Assembly (NCBI RefSeq): GCF_000424545.1
Contig: NZ_AUKC01000031.1
Location: forward strand, 1 to 46,700
Length of the DNA stretch: 46,700 bases
From: Butyrivibrio sp. NC3005
Lineage (GTDB): Bacteria; Bacillota; Clostridia; Lachnospirales; Lachnospiraceae
Direction of reading: 5' to 3'
Shown: positions 34,709 through 42,920 of the stretch, in pieces
Layout of the letters: each line of letters begins with the position of its first letter
Numbering within the stretch: the first letter of the stretch is position 1
The notes under the pieces: model-generated
What the model was told of the DNA's origin: nothing
Database searches by the model: none
Seen by the model: the letters and a program-made list of their open reading frames with translations, nothing else
Made by a program: the position numbers and the translations under genes

Positions 34709-35851
34709 TCAGTCTGTTACTTGATATTCCAAAGGAACCATATCGTGAAACATAAAAGTTTCATATGGCAATATTCTAACACCGTCTTTGGCTGCACTTC
34801 TAAACATAAAGATTAAAAAAAACAATACAAGAACCAAAAAAACTGCAATTTTAGCTGTATGCCTTTTTCCTGTACTCTTAATGTGTACCAAAATAGATGG
34901 AACAAGCAAAATCTGTGTTATTGTCAGATAGTATCCAATTCTCGATATAACAGGCAAAAAAGAGCAAAAAACATATAATAGCAACGCAAGAAAATTGCAC
35001 TTTACATAAAAAATATTCATCACATTTTCCTTGATTGCATCTTTATAGAACAAATAAACAAGAGCTCCAATTGCAAGTATCCTTACAATACTTACAATAC
35101 TGGTACCTCCTGCCAGATATTCAGTTCCCTTGTAGGAAGGATATACCAATAGAAGTAGTTTTAGATAAAATTCTTTGCAGAAAACAAAAGTCAAAGCAAT
35201 ACTACCTGCTGCTATTCCCATCCACCTCTTCCATTTAATAATACAAAGGGGATATATAATAAGTGTTACTAAAACCGACTTATGAAATAACGAGCCCAGC
35301 AAAATTGCAACTACAAATCTGACATAGTCTTTTTTTCTTATATATCTTATAGAAAAAAGCGCTATAGATAATGCCAAATAGTACCTTACTGTAGATAATG
35401 ATTGAAAATAGTAGCTTAAAAGCATGAACATCATAAACGTCCATCTAAATGCATCACTTAACTCTTTCATTGCCCACAAAAAAAATAACATTGTGAAAAA
35501 TGAAAAAAAAGCAAATACTAGCAGATAGTTTTCAAATCCGCACAAAGAGTAAACAATCTTTGCCAAAAGATTAAATCCTATCTCTGTAGGTACATAAGCA
35601 TCCACATATGCCAAATGCATGAAATTGACATATTTTGCATAGTCATTTCCAACATTTAGCCTTAGAGCAGATACAGCAAAAAGCATGATGAAAATACTCA
35701 CCATGCTCACTATATTCATCGCATCTCTTCTAGTAATACCTGTAAATGTAAAAACAAATCTATCATCAGAATTTGCCTTGGCGATATGATCTTCTCTGAC
35801 ATTAAATGCCAAAAACAAAGTCACTGCTGTCAGCAAAAAATAAAGCCACAT
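34709..35851 (-). CDS. EpsG-family polysaccharide polymerase
   Basis: A 380-residue protein with 10-11 helices. RLNVGNDYAKYVNFMHLA after the second helix and STVRYYLALSIALFSIRYI are hallmarks of the EpsG/Wzy group that joins repeat units outside the membrane. I start at the ATG at 35851, which has GGAGG five bases upstream; the earlier ATG at 35863 has none. It is the first gene of the long glycan operon and divergent from dhuD. Its presence beside a second Wzy_C protein at 4500 is notable. Confidence 0.85.
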   Translation of the reverse strand: MWLYFLLTAVTLFLAFNVREDHIAKANSDDRFVFTFTGITRRDAMNIVSMVSIFIMLFAVSALRLNVGNDYAKYVNFMHLAYVDAYVPTEIGFNLLAKIVYSLCGFENYLLVFAFFSFFTMLFFLWAMKELSDAFRWTFMMFMLLSYYFQSLSTVRYYLALSIALFSIRYIRKKDYVRFVVAILLGSLFHKSVLVTLIIYPLCIIKWKRWMGIAAGSIALTFVFCKEFYLKLLLLVYPSYKGTEYLAGGTSIVSIVRILAIGALVYLFYKDAIKENVMNIFYVKCNFLALLLYVFCSFLPVISRIGYYLTITQILLVPSILVHIKSTGKRHTAKIAVFLVLVLFFLIFMFRSAAKDGVRILPYETFMFHDMVPLEYQVTD

Positions 35852-35888
35852 ATATTCCTCCATTAAGAAAACTATGAAATAATTCCAA

Positions 35889-35946
35889 AAAAGCCTTCTG
35901 TTTGTTGTAAATTTTAACTCAATTTTAGCATATCGGCTAGGCTTTT
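35889..35946 (-). promoter_or_regulatory. Possible leader hairpin/attenuator of the glycan operon
   Basis: AAAAGCCT (35889-35896) and AGGCTTTT (35939-35946) are exact complements. Read on the minus strand, the second arm runs into CTTTTTTGG, a T-run as in intrinsic terminators, about 40 bases before the EpsG start codon. A smaller AAATT/AATTT pairing inside could compete. The long loop makes this tentative. I see no convincing sigma-70 promoter for the operon in the same gap. Confidence 0.35.
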
Positions 35947-35957
35947 ACCATTATATG

Positions 35958-35986
35958 TTGAATCTCCTTTTGGGTTAGCCTACAAT
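35958..35986 (+). promoter_or_regulatory. Sigma-70 promoter for dhuD-dhuI
   Basis: TTGAAT (35958-35963), a 17-base spacer and TACAAT (35981-35986) form a good vegetative promoter 40 bases before the dhuD ATG. An imperfect LacI-like inverted repeat, GTAA-GTGGG-TTAC (35988-36000), lies just downstream of the -10, where a repressor would block initiation. The half-sites resemble the better operator at 38750, but the spacing differs by a few bases. Confidence 0.6.
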
Positions 35987-36026
35987 AGTAAGTGGGTTAC
36001 ATTTTAATATATGGAGGTATAGGGTT

Positions 36027-36875
36027 ATGGGAAACGTATTGGATAAGTTTGCGTTAACAGGAAAAGTTGCGTGGATTACCGGTGCTTCTTATGGACTGGG
36101 ATTATCCTATGCAAAAGCCTTCGCAGAGGCGGGTGCAACAATCGTATTCAACGACATTACCAAAGAGCTTGTAGACAAAGGTCTTGCCGAATATGAAAAA
36201 CTCGGTATCAAAGCCTATGGAAGCGTATGTGATGTCACTAATGAAAAAGATGTCGCTTCTTTTGTAAGTAACGTCAGAGAAAACATCGGTTCGATTGATA
36301 TTCTTGTCAACAATGCAGGAATCATCAAGAGAATTCCAATGGTAGAAATGTCTCTTGATGATTGGAATGCAGTTATTAATGTTGATCTTACTGGTCCTTT
36401 CATCTGTTCTAAAGCTGTTATTCCGGATATGATCAAAAAGGGCGGAGGCAAAATTATAAATGCCTGCTCGATGATGTCAGAATTCGGAAGAGAAACAGTA
36501 TCTGCTTACGCCGCAGCAAAAGGCGGTCTAAAAATGCTCACTAGAAATATTTGCTCAGAATATGGAGCTTATAACATTCAATGTAATGCAATAGGCCCCG
36601 GCTATATTGCCACTCCTCAAACAGCGCCTCTTCGACAAAAAGGTGAAGACGGTTCAATGAATCCTTTTGATAGATTCATTCGTTCGAAAACCCCAGCAAG
36701 ACGTTGGGGAACTCCAAAAGATTTGCAGGGACTTGCTGTATTTTTGGCCTCACCAGCATCTGATTTTATCAATGGCCAGGTGATATATATTGACGGTGGA
36801 ATATCCGCATATATTGGTCAAGACCCAAGTAACCTTGATGAATCTGTTTTGAGTGAAGAACCTCTGGAGGAATGA
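36027..36875 (+). CDS. dhuD: SDR dehydrogenase, DhuD / gluconate 5-dehydrogenase type
   Basis: A 282-residue classical SDR: GASYGLG (19-25), NNAG (95-98) and the catalytic Ser148, Tyr161 and Lys165 in YAAAK. It aligns in character with proteins called gluconate 5-dehydrogenase. The next gene is an RpiB-like isomerase of the DhuI type, and in streptococci that pair (DhuI then DhuD) converts the unsaturated uronate product to 2-keto-3-deoxygluconate. So reduction of a 5-keto uronate intermediate is the likely role, rather than gluconate metabolism. GGAGG lies 11 bases before the ATG. Confidence 0.85.
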   Translation: MGNVLDKFALTGKVAWITGASYGLGLSYAKAFAEAGATIVFNDITKELVDKGLAEYEKLGIKAYGSVCDVTNEKDVASFVSNVRENIGSIDILVNNAGIIKRIPMVEMSLDDWNAVINVDLTGPFICSKAVIPDMIKKGGGKIINACSMMSEFGRETVSAYAAAKGGLKMLTRNICSEYGAYNIQCNAIGPGYIATPQTAPLRQKGEDGSMNPFDRFIRSKTPARRWGTPKDLQGLAVFLASPASDFINGQVIYIDGGISAYIGQDPSNLDESVLSEEPLEE

Positions 36876-36877
36876 AC

Positions 36878-37519
36878 ATGAAAATAGCACTTATAAATGA
36901 AAACTCACAGGCAGGAAAAAACTCCTGTATCTTTGACGCACTAAAAGAAATCGCTGACAATAAAGGCTATGAAGTTGTAAATTATGGAATGTATTCTTCG
37001 GAAGATAAATGCCAGCTTACTTATGTCCAAAACGGCATACTAGCTGCAACCCTTCTTAACAGCGGCGCCGCAGACTTTGTGGTAACCGGATGTGGAACCG
37101 GAGAAGGTGCTATGCTTGCACTTAACTCCTTTCCTGGAGTTATATGTGGTCATATAGAAACCCCTCTGGATGCATATACATTTGCACAAATAAACGATGG
37201 AAATGCTATTTCTATACCCTTTGCACTTGGATTTGGCTGGGGCGGAGATTTAAATCTTAAATACATCTTCGAGAAACTCTGGTCAGAACCATTTGGTGGC
37301 GGATATCCCAAAGAGCGAAGAGAACCAGAACAAAAAAACAAGAAAATATTAGATGAAGTAAGAAAAGTCACCATCAATCAGGATTTATCTGAAATACTAA
37401 ATAAACTCGACCATGAACTTGTCAAAGGTTCTTTCATGGGAGAGCACTTTAAAGAGTATTTCTTTAGAGATTGCAAAGATGAAAAAATAGCTGAAACAGT
37501 GAAAAAGATTATAGGATGA
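36878..37519 (+). CDS. dhuI: RpiB/LacA/LacB-family isomerase, probable DhuI
   Basis: A 213-residue sugar isomerase with the family active-site Cys in VTGCGTGEGAML and long C-terminal extension beyond RpiB (about 150 residues). I start at the ATG at 36878, with GGAGG seven bases upstream; the ATG at 36872 overlaps the dhuD stop but lies too close to that site. The size and coupling to a DhuD-type SDR fit the streptococcal DhuI, which isomerises 4-deoxy-L-threo-5-hexosulose uronate from glycosaminoglycan or pectin breakdown. Pentose or tagatose isomerases are less likely. Confidence 0.8.
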   Translation: MKIALINENSQAGKNSCIFDALKEIADNKGYEVVNYGMYSSEDKCQLTYVQNGILAATLLNSGAADFVVTGCGTGEGAMLALNSFPGVICGHIETPLDAYTFAQINDGNAISIPFALGFGWGGDLNLKYIFEKLWSEPFGGGYPKERREPEQKNKKILDEVRKVTINQDLSEILNKLDHELVKGSFMGEHFKEYFFRDCKDEKIAETVKKIIG

Positions 37520-37527
37520 CGCAAAAA

Positions 37528-37699
37528 GTATAGATTTTTTGTTTTTTGTGTTCCGTTTTGATGTTTGTATATTTCGTCGCAGACGCGCTTTCGCTTGATT
37601 ATAAACGTAATGGTTCATAAGATGCTAAAAGACAGCATCTAAGAACCAACGTTTATAAACAGTTCTGCTCATGAAATATTACAAACAATCAAAAATCAG
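37528..37699 (+). repeat. Repeat A copy 3, diverged ends, between convergent genes
   Basis: The two arms and centre match copies 1 and 2, with clamp GGTTC/GAACC (37612-37616 with 37643-37647) and a new 7-bp apical stem (37620-37626 with 37634-37640), loop AAAAGAC. The terminal repeats are degenerate, but both arms changed together to TTTTGAT. The right arm contains the stop codon of the lacI gene (37689-37691). The element occupies the gap between convergent dhuI and lacI and probably serves as a two-way transcription stop. Confidence 0.8.
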
Positions 37700-38693
37700 T
37701 CGTACATCGTTTTATAAGATTTCCCTCTACAGTAATTCTATGCTCAATTTCATCACCTTTCAAAAGTTTCATTATATTATCAACTACTGTTTTGGCCATT
37801 TTTTTTGCAGAAGGATCTACGGATGTTAATTCAGGTTCTATATACTCTGACAGATATGAATTGTTATATCCTACAACACTGATATCCTTAGGTATATCAA
37901 GTTTTTTTGCCTTGGCATATTTTATAACTCCTATAGCCAGTTTATCAGTTGTTGTAAGAACAGCATCAAATTCCAAGTCCTTTCTTAAAAGAAGCAAATC
38001 TCTTTCTTCATGGACTTTACATGTTATCTTAATCTTTAAATTCCCATCGATGGGAATTCCAGCTTCTTTCAAAGCCTTTTCATAACCACCCATTTTCTGC
38101 ATAGAACTTACCGAATCAGAATCGTATAAAAAAAGTATTTTTCTCCTTCCTGATTCAATAAGCTTTTTTGCAGCATCATACATAGACTTATAATCATCCG
38201 CAATTACGCTATATATATTAGGGTCTTCCAAAGCTCCATTTATTATGAAAATAGGTACATTTTTGGCAACTTTATGAAGATAACTTACTTCTTCTTCCTG
38301 TCCGTTTCCCAGAAATTGTGAACCTATAAGTATCAGTGCATCCATTTTTTTCTTTAACAGCAAGTTCACAGCATGTTCTCTGGAATTCAAATCATAGCCA
38401 CTGCAAAACAGCATATAATCATATCCGTATTCATGAAGTCTTTTTTCTATAATAGAAACCATATTAGCCATATAATCATCTGATATATCAGAGCAGGATA
38501 TTCCCACCATCTTCATAGAATTAAACTGCAAACTCCTCGCAAATGGATTTGGCGTATAGTCATATTCTTTCATTATAGAAAGAACTCTTTCTCTTGTCTT
38601 ATCACTTACATTTGGATTTCCATTCACCACTCTGGAAATAGTCGCAATTGATACCCCTGATAGTCTTGCTATATCATAAATTGTAACTGCCAT
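37689..38693 (-). CDS. LacI-family transcriptional regulator of uronate genes
   Basis: A 334-residue LacI regulator. The helix-turn-helix is VTIYDIARLSGVSIATISRV at residues 3-22, with the hinge helix at about 48-56 and a periplasmic-binding-like domain beyond. It is divergent from uxaC and presumably binds the palindrome at 38750-38765. The likely inducer is a uronate or keto-uronate. The stop codon and last residues come from repeat A sequence, so the C-terminal end may have been reshaped by the insertion. The start has GAGGTGATC upstream. Confidence 0.9.
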   Translation of the reverse strand: MAVTIYDIARLSGVSIATISRVVNGNPNVSDKTRERVLSIMKEYDYTPNPFARSLQFNSMKMVGISCSDISDDYMANMVSIIEKRLHEYGYDYMLFCSGYDLNSREHAVNLLLKKKMDALILIGSQFLGNGQEEEVSYLHKVAKNVPIFIINGALEDPNIYSVIADDYKSMYDAAKKLIESGRRKILFLYDSDSVSSMQKMGGYEKALKEAGIPIDGNLKIKITCKVHEERDLLLLRKDLEFDAVLTTTDKLAIGVIKYAKAKKLDIPKDISVVGYNNSYLSEYIEPELTSVDPSAKKMAKTVVDNIMKLLKGDEIEHRITVEGNLIKRCTTDF

Positions 38694-38717
38694 ATGATCA
38701 CCTCGATATTTTTAAGC

Positions 38718-38746
38718 TTGATTTTTTATTTTTCTTCTACTATATT
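38718..38746 (+). promoter_or_regulatory. uxaC promoter
   Basis: TTGATT (38718-38723), a 17-base spacer and TATATT (38741-38746) form a near-consensus promoter in the divergent lacI-uxaC gap. The transcription start would fall at about 38753, inside the operator. Confidence 0.75.
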
Positions 38747-38749
38747 TAT

Positions 38750-38765
38750 ATGTAAGTGCTTACAT
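38750..38765. promoter_or_regulatory. LacI-type operator
   Basis: ATGTAAG-TG-CTTACAT is a 16-base inverted repeat with perfect 7-base arms, the form bound by LacI-family regulators. It overlaps the predicted uxaC start site and lies 57 bases from the lacI start codon, so it should repress uxaC and may autoregulate lacI. Confidence 0.8.
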
Positions 38766-38812
38766 AGACTATTTTACTTATTTTCTAGTGTTAATACAAG
38801 GGAGGATTACGT

Positions 38813-40210
38813 ATGAAATTTCTAGATAAAGACTTTCTGCTTACTACTGATGCTGCAAAGACACTTTATCACAATTATGCTGAGAACATGCCTATTCTGG
38901 ACTATCATTGTCATATCAGTCCTATGGAGATTGCGACTAATAAGAAGTTTGACAATATCACTCAATTATGGCTTGGCGGCGATCACTACAAATGGAGACA
39001 GATGCGCTCTAATGGTGTAAGTGAGAAATATATTACAGGTGATGCTTCTGATTATGAGAAATTCGAGATGTGGGCTAAGACTTTGGAAAAAGCTATAGGC
39101 AACCCTCTCTATCATTGGAGTCACTTAGAACTTCAGAGATATTTTGGTTATGAAGGTGTTTTAAATTCCAAAACTTGCAAAGAAGTATGGGATCTTTGTA
39201 ATGAAAAACTCAAGAATACTTCTTGCAGACAACTTATTAAAGATTCTAATGTAACTCTTATCTGTACTACTGATGACCCTGCTGATTCCCTTGAGTGGCA
39301 TGAAAAGATTGCGGCTGATGATAGTTTTGATGTTCAGGTTCTTCCTGCATGGCGTCCTGACAAAGCTACTAATATCGAGAAGGTAGACTTCATCGAATAC
39401 TTAGACAAACTTGGAAAAGTATCTGGTGTAGATATCCGCTCTTTTGCTGATATTGTCAAAGCTCTTTCTATCCGACTTGATTTCTTCGAAAAGCATGGTG
39501 CAAATGTTTCGGATCATGGTCTTGATTATGTTCCATATGCACCTGTTAATATAGAAGAAACAGAAAAGATTTTTGCCAAGAGACTTGCTGGAGAAAAGCT
39601 TACTCAAGCTGAAATTGATGGTTACAAATACATGCTTTTAAAGGAACTTGCAAAAGAATATCACAAGAGAAACTGGGTTATGCAGCTTCATTTTGGATGT
39701 AAACGTGACAATAATACTTCTATGTTCGCTAAAATCGGACCTGATACAGGTTTTGACTGCATTGGCGACCAGTGTTCTACTGCTGCAATTTCCAATTTTC
39801 TTAACAGTCTTGCCGAAACAGATGAACTTCCAAAGACTATTCTTTATTCATTAAATCCAAATGATAATTCCGCTCTTGGCACTATTATCGGATGTTTCCA
39901 GAATGACGAAGCAAGAGGAAAGATTCAACTTGGTAGTGCATGGTGGTTCAATGACCACAAAACAGGTATCACTAATCAGCTCACTGATCTTGCAAATCTT
40001 GGTCTTCTTGGCAATTTCATCGGAATGCTGACTGATTCTAGAAGTTTCATTTCTTATGCTAGACACGAATATTTCAGACGTATTCTTTGCGGACTTTTGG
40101 GACAGTGGATTGAAAACGGCGAACTTCCGGAAGATTATGATTATATTGGTGGTATCGTAGAAGATATCTCATATAATAACGCTGTAAGATACTTTGGCTT
40201 CAACCTATAA
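38813..40210 (+). CDS. uxaC: Glucuronate/galacturonate isomerase UxaC
   Basis: A 465-residue uronate isomerase of the amidohydrolase superfamily, with LDYHCHISP (the HxH metal motif near residue 26-28), LICTTDDPADSL and MQLHFGCKRDNNT. It interconverts D-glucuronate with fructuronate and D-galacturonate with tagaturonate. GGGAGGA lies six bases before the ATG. UxaB, UxuA and KDG kinase/aldolase are not in the window, so the rest of the pathway is elsewhere. Coregulation with dhuD-dhuI by the same LacI protein is inferred. Confidence 0.96.
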   Translation: MKFLDKDFLLTTDAAKTLYHNYAENMPILDYHCHISPMEIATNKKFDNITQLWLGGDHYKWRQMRSNGVSEKYITGDASDYEKFEMWAKTLEKAIGNPLYHWSHLELQRYFGYEGVLNSKTCKEVWDLCNEKLKNTSCRQLIKDSNVTLICTTDDPADSLEWHEKIAADDSFDVQVLPAWRPDKATNIEKVDFIEYLDKLGKVSGVDIRSFADIVKALSIRLDFFEKHGANVSDHGLDYVPYAPVNIEETEKIFAKRLAGEKLTQAEIDGYKYMLLKELAKEYHKRNWVMQLHFGCKRDNNTSMFAKIGPDTGFDCIGDQCSTAAISNFLNSLAETDELPKTILYSLNPNDNSALGTIIGCFQNDEARGKIQLGSAWWFNDHKTGITNQLTDLANLGLLGNFIGMLTDSRSFISYARHEYFRRILCGLLGQWIENGELPEDYDYIGGIVEDISYNNAVRYFGFNL

Positions 40211-40233
40211 CCTTTATGCTGCTTAAATCATTT

Positions 40234-40280
40234 TCTCACGAAATTCGCAGTAAATGCGAGTTTCTGAATGAAAGTGACAT
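40234..40280 (+). repeat. Repeat B copy 2, downstream of uxaC
   Basis: This differs from 52-98 at four positions over 47 bases. The 9-bp stem (40240-40248 with 40256-40264) is kept, with one C-to-T change leaving a G-U pair. The loop again contains GTAAAT. A 22-codon open frame (40216-40284) crosses it, parallel to the frame over copy 1, but the differences are amino-acid changing. It is probably a transcribed 3' element of uxaC. Confidence 0.7.
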
Positions 40281-40298
40281 ATAGTCATAACTTGTTTT

Positions 40299-40327
40299 TT
40301 GACGCCTCAAGTATTATATGATATCCT
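40299..40327 (+). promoter_or_regulatory. Possible glsB promoter
   Basis: TTGACG (40299-40304), a 17-base spacer and TATCCT (40322-40327). The -35 is strong and the -10 weak. It is the best candidate in the 151-base uxaC-glsB gap. Confidence 0.4.
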
Positions 40328-40361
40328 TTACTAAATTAAAGTTTTTAGGAGGACGATTGGT

Positions 40362-40607
40362 ATGCTGTTTTCTTCAGGTGTTATCACCAGCCTTATAATC
40401 GGCGCCCTGGCGGGTTGGATTGCAGGACGAATTATGGAGTCAGAGGGCTCACTTTTTCGAAACATTGTTCTGGGAGTTATTGGTGGAGTAGTCGGAACTG
40501 CTGTATTTAATTTTTTAGGTTTCCATACTTACAAAGGTTTTGGCTATCTGGTAGCTTCTGTAGTTGGATCATGTATTATCATTTTTCTCGGTCGTAAACT
40601 ATCATAA
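40362..40607 (+). CDS. GlsB/YeaQ/YmgE family small membrane protein
   Basis: An 81-residue protein with three membrane helices rich in Gly, including GALAGWIAGRIMESEG and VLGVIGGVVGTAVFNFLG, the signature of the transglycosylase-associated (GlsB/YeaQ) family linked to stress response. AGGAGG lies nine bases before the ATG. It is followed directly by a strong bidirectional terminator and appears monocistronic. Confidence 0.92.
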   Translation: MLFSSGVITSLIIGALAGWIAGRIMESEGSLFRNIVLGVIGGVVGTAVFNFLGFHTYKGFGYLVASVVGSCIIIFLGRKLS

Positions 40608-40613
40608 AAAAAC

Positions 40614-40651
40614 AAACTCCTGACAAGGAATCTAATCTTTGTCAGGAGTTT
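40614..40651. terminator. Bidirectional intrinsic terminator
   Basis: AAACTCCTGACAA (40614-40626) and its exact complement (40639-40651) form a 13-bp stem. A T-run follows on the plus strand (GTTTTT) and another on the minus strand (GTTTGTTTTTTT). It ends glsB from one side and the cytidylate-kinase-like gene from the other. Confidence 0.9.
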
Positions 40652-40663
40652 AGTGTTTTTATA

Positions 40664-41314
40664 CTAATCTAATATATCATTTCCATAGCGAACTTTCATA
40701 TATGCCTTTATGGCTTCCACACATTTTTTAAAACCCAGCTTTCCGGAATCAAGGCATAAATCATAATTAAGGGCATCTGTCCATTTTTTTCCTGTATAGT
40801 ATTCATAATAATCGGAGCGATACTTGTCGATTTTCTCGATAGTCTTTGCCAGTTCTTCTCCTCTTACGGCTTGCTTTTTTGCGGCTTGTTCCATAAGGAA
40901 ATCATGGTCTGCATGAACAAATACACTTATTGCATTTTCATAATCTTTAAGTACAAAATCCGCACATCTTCCGACTATTACGCAACTTTCCTTTTCTGCA
41001 AGCTGTTTGATAACCTCCGCTTGATAATTAAAGAGGTTCTTCATCGAAGTAAAGTTATCACTATCTGGTGGGATAATCCCTCCTTTGTAGATATTCTTCT
41101 TCCATTTGACTTTATCTAATAGATGTTTGCCATTTAAGATATTCTCATCCGCCTTTACGAACATAGTCTCGCTTATCCCACTAAGTTCAGATGCGAGTTT
41201 GACTAATCCGTTGTCATAGTAGTTTATTCCAAGTTCATCTGCCAGCATTTCCCCAACTGTTCTGCCTCCGCTTCCATATTGACGTGCGATGGCAATAACA
41301 ATATTTCTCTTCAT
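40664..41314 (-). CDS. Cytidylate kinase-like family protein
   Basis: A 216-residue P-loop kinase of the cytidylate kinase-like family, with IARQYGSGGRTVGEMLADEL as the nucleotide-binding N-terminus and CVIVGRCADFVL. The ATG at 41314 has GGTG upstream; a GTG three codons earlier is possible. These proteins are common in Clostridia beside metabolic genes, but their substrate is not established, and this is not the essential Cmk. It stands between glsB and the liv operon, with no functional link evident. Confidence 0.85.
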   Translation of the reverse strand: MKRNIVIAIARQYGSGGRTVGEMLADELGINYYDNGLVKLASELSGISETMFVKADENILNGKHLLDKVKWKKNIYKGGIIPPDSDNFTSMKNLFNYQAEVIKQLAEKESCVIVGRCADFVLKDYENAISVFVHADHDFLMEQAAKKQAVRGEELAKTIEKIDKYRSDYYEYYTGKKWTDALNYDLCLDSGKLGFKKCVEAIKAYMKVRYGNDILD

Positions 41315-41433
41315 ACAAATCACCAGCTTTCTTTAGAATGTCACTTATTACTATTGTGCAATTACTTATAATGGTTATATTTTCAAGAAAATGAGAAAAC
41401 TTGCCTATTCACCAAAAACAGCTTACCTTTAAC

Positions 41434-42144
41434 CTATTCTCCCAAATAAGCTTTATGGATTTTCTCATCATTAAGAAGATCACTAGCCTTCCCTTCCATT
41501 ATAACATTACCTGTTTCGAGAACATAGGCTCTGTCTGCAATAGAAAGTGCTTTTTTTGCATTTTGCTCTACTAGAAGCACTGTTACACCATTTTGATGAA
41601 CTTTTTCTATTATGGAAAAAATTTCATTAACAAGAAGCGGTGAAAGTCCCATAGAAGGCTCATCCATCAGTATGATTTCCGGCTGTGACATAAGTGCTCT
41701 TCCCATAGCCAGCATCTGCTGTTCACCACCTGATAGTGTTCCGGCCAGCTGGTTCTGTCTTTCGCACAATCTTGGAAACTGTTCATATACATTTGCAAGA
41801 TTATCAGCTATTTCTTTTTTATTTCGCCTAGTATACGCTCCCATAGACAAATTCTGTGCTACTGTCATATCAGGAAATACTCGTCTTCCCTCTGGAACAT
41901 GTGCCATACCCATTTGTACGATTTTATGTCCCGGAACTTTACTAATATCGTTTCCTTTGTATAATATCTGACCGCTTTTAGGCTTCAAAAGTCCGGAAAT
42001 TGTGTGGAGTGTTGTCGTTTTTCCTGCTCCGTTAGCTCCGATTAATGCCACTATTTCTCCCTTTTCTACCTCAAAAGATATCCCCTTTAATGCAGCTATC
42101 ATTCCGTAGCTTACAGTCAGATCTTTTATTTCCAATAATGCCAT
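41434..42144 (-). CDS. livF: LivF, branched-chain amino acid ABC transporter ATPase
   Basis: A 236-residue ATPase with Walker A GANGAGKTT, LSGGEQQMLAMGRALM and the Walker B ILMDEPSMGLSP, the LivF form. It couples ATP hydrolysis to uptake of leucine, isoleucine and valine or related amino acids. Last gene of the liv operon, nine bases after livG. I see no clear terminator in the 110 bases that follow. Confidence 0.95.
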   Translation of the reverse strand: MALLEIKDLTVSYGMIAALKGISFEVEKGEIVALIGANGAGKTTTLHTISGLLKPKSGQILYKGNDISKVPGHKIVQMGMAHVPEGRRVFPDMTVAQNLSMGAYTRRNKKEIADNLANVYEQFPRLCERQNQLAGTLSGGEQQMLAMGRALMSQPEIILMDEPSMGLSPLLVNEIFSIIEKVHQNGVTVLLVEQNAKKALSIADRAYVLETGNVIMEGKASDLLNDEKIHKAYLGE

Positions 42145-42153
42145 ACTTTTTCC

Positions 42154-42918
42154 TCACTCGCCAATATATGCCTTAATTACTTCAGGATCATTCAATACAG
42201 TTTTAGTCTCGCCTTGTTTTAGAACTTTTCCAAAATTCAAAACAGTAAGTCGTTCGCATATTCCACTTACAAGCTTCATATCATGCTCGATAAGAAGTAT
42301 TGTCATTCCAAATTTACTGCGTATAAGTGAAATAGTATTCATTAGTTCTGCAGTTTCATTCGGATTCATTCCTGCTGCCGGCTCATCTAGCAAAAGCAGT
42401 TTGGGTTCTGTTGCCATAGCCCTTGCAATCTCTAATTTTCTCTGTTTTCCATAAGGAAGATTGCTTGCAAGAACATCTCTTTCCTTGTCTAAATCGAACA
42501 CTTCGAGAAGTTCAAGCGCACGCTTCTCGAGCGCTTTTTCTATTCTGTGATACTTTGGTGTATGCAGTATTCCATGAAGACTTCCGTAATAGAATTCACT
42601 GCTGTTATTCAGTGCCACTTTAACATTATCTATTACTGACATCTTTCCAAATAAACGAATGTTCTGGAATGTTCTTGCTATTCCTTCTTTATTAATATCT
42701 ATTGTTTTTTTACCTGTAATATCGGTATCTCCGAGTTTTATAATTCCTTCTGTTGGGCTGTATACTCCTGTTAAAAGATTGAATACAGTAGTCTTACCTG
42801 CTCCGTTTGGCCCGATGAGTCCGTAGAGTTCTCCTTTTTCTATAGAAAAGCTCAAATCATCAACTGCTCTTAAACCGCCAAAGGAAATACTAAGATGATT
42901 TACTTCCAAAAGTGCCAT
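42154..42918 (-). CDS. livG: LivG, branched-chain amino acid ABC transporter ATPase
   Basis: A 254-residue ATPase with GPNGAGKTT, the LivG-type LPYGKQRKLEIARAMA signature and LLLDEPAAGMNPNE. The ATG at 42918 has AAGGAA seven bases upstream, within the end of livM, and follows the livM stop by two bases; an upstream TTG would overlap. It pairs with LivF as the second ATPase. Confidence 0.95.
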   Translation of the reverse strand: MALLEVNHLSISFGGLRAVDDLSFSIEKGELYGLIGPNGAGKTTVFNLLTGVYSPTEGIIKLGDTDITGKKTIDINKEGIARTFQNIRLFGKMSVIDNVKVALNNSSEFYYGSLHGILHTPKYHRIEKALEKRALELLEVFDLDKERDVLASNLPYGKQRKLEIARAMATEPKLLLLDEPAAGMNPNETAELMNTISLIRSKFGMTILLIEHDMKLVSGICERLTVLNFGKVLKQGETKTVLNDPEVIKAYIGE

Positions 42919-42920
42919 AA

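Noticed and set aside
36878..37519. RpiB ribose-5-phosphate isomerase or LacA/B galactose-6-phosphate isomerase
   Set aside because: The protein is about 60 residues longer than RpiB and is coupled to an SDR of the DhuD type; no lac or pentose genes are nearby.
40216..40284. A 22-codon peptide gene after uxaC
   Set aside because: No ribosome binding site precedes its ATG, and substitutions relative to the other repeat B copy are all amino-acid changing.
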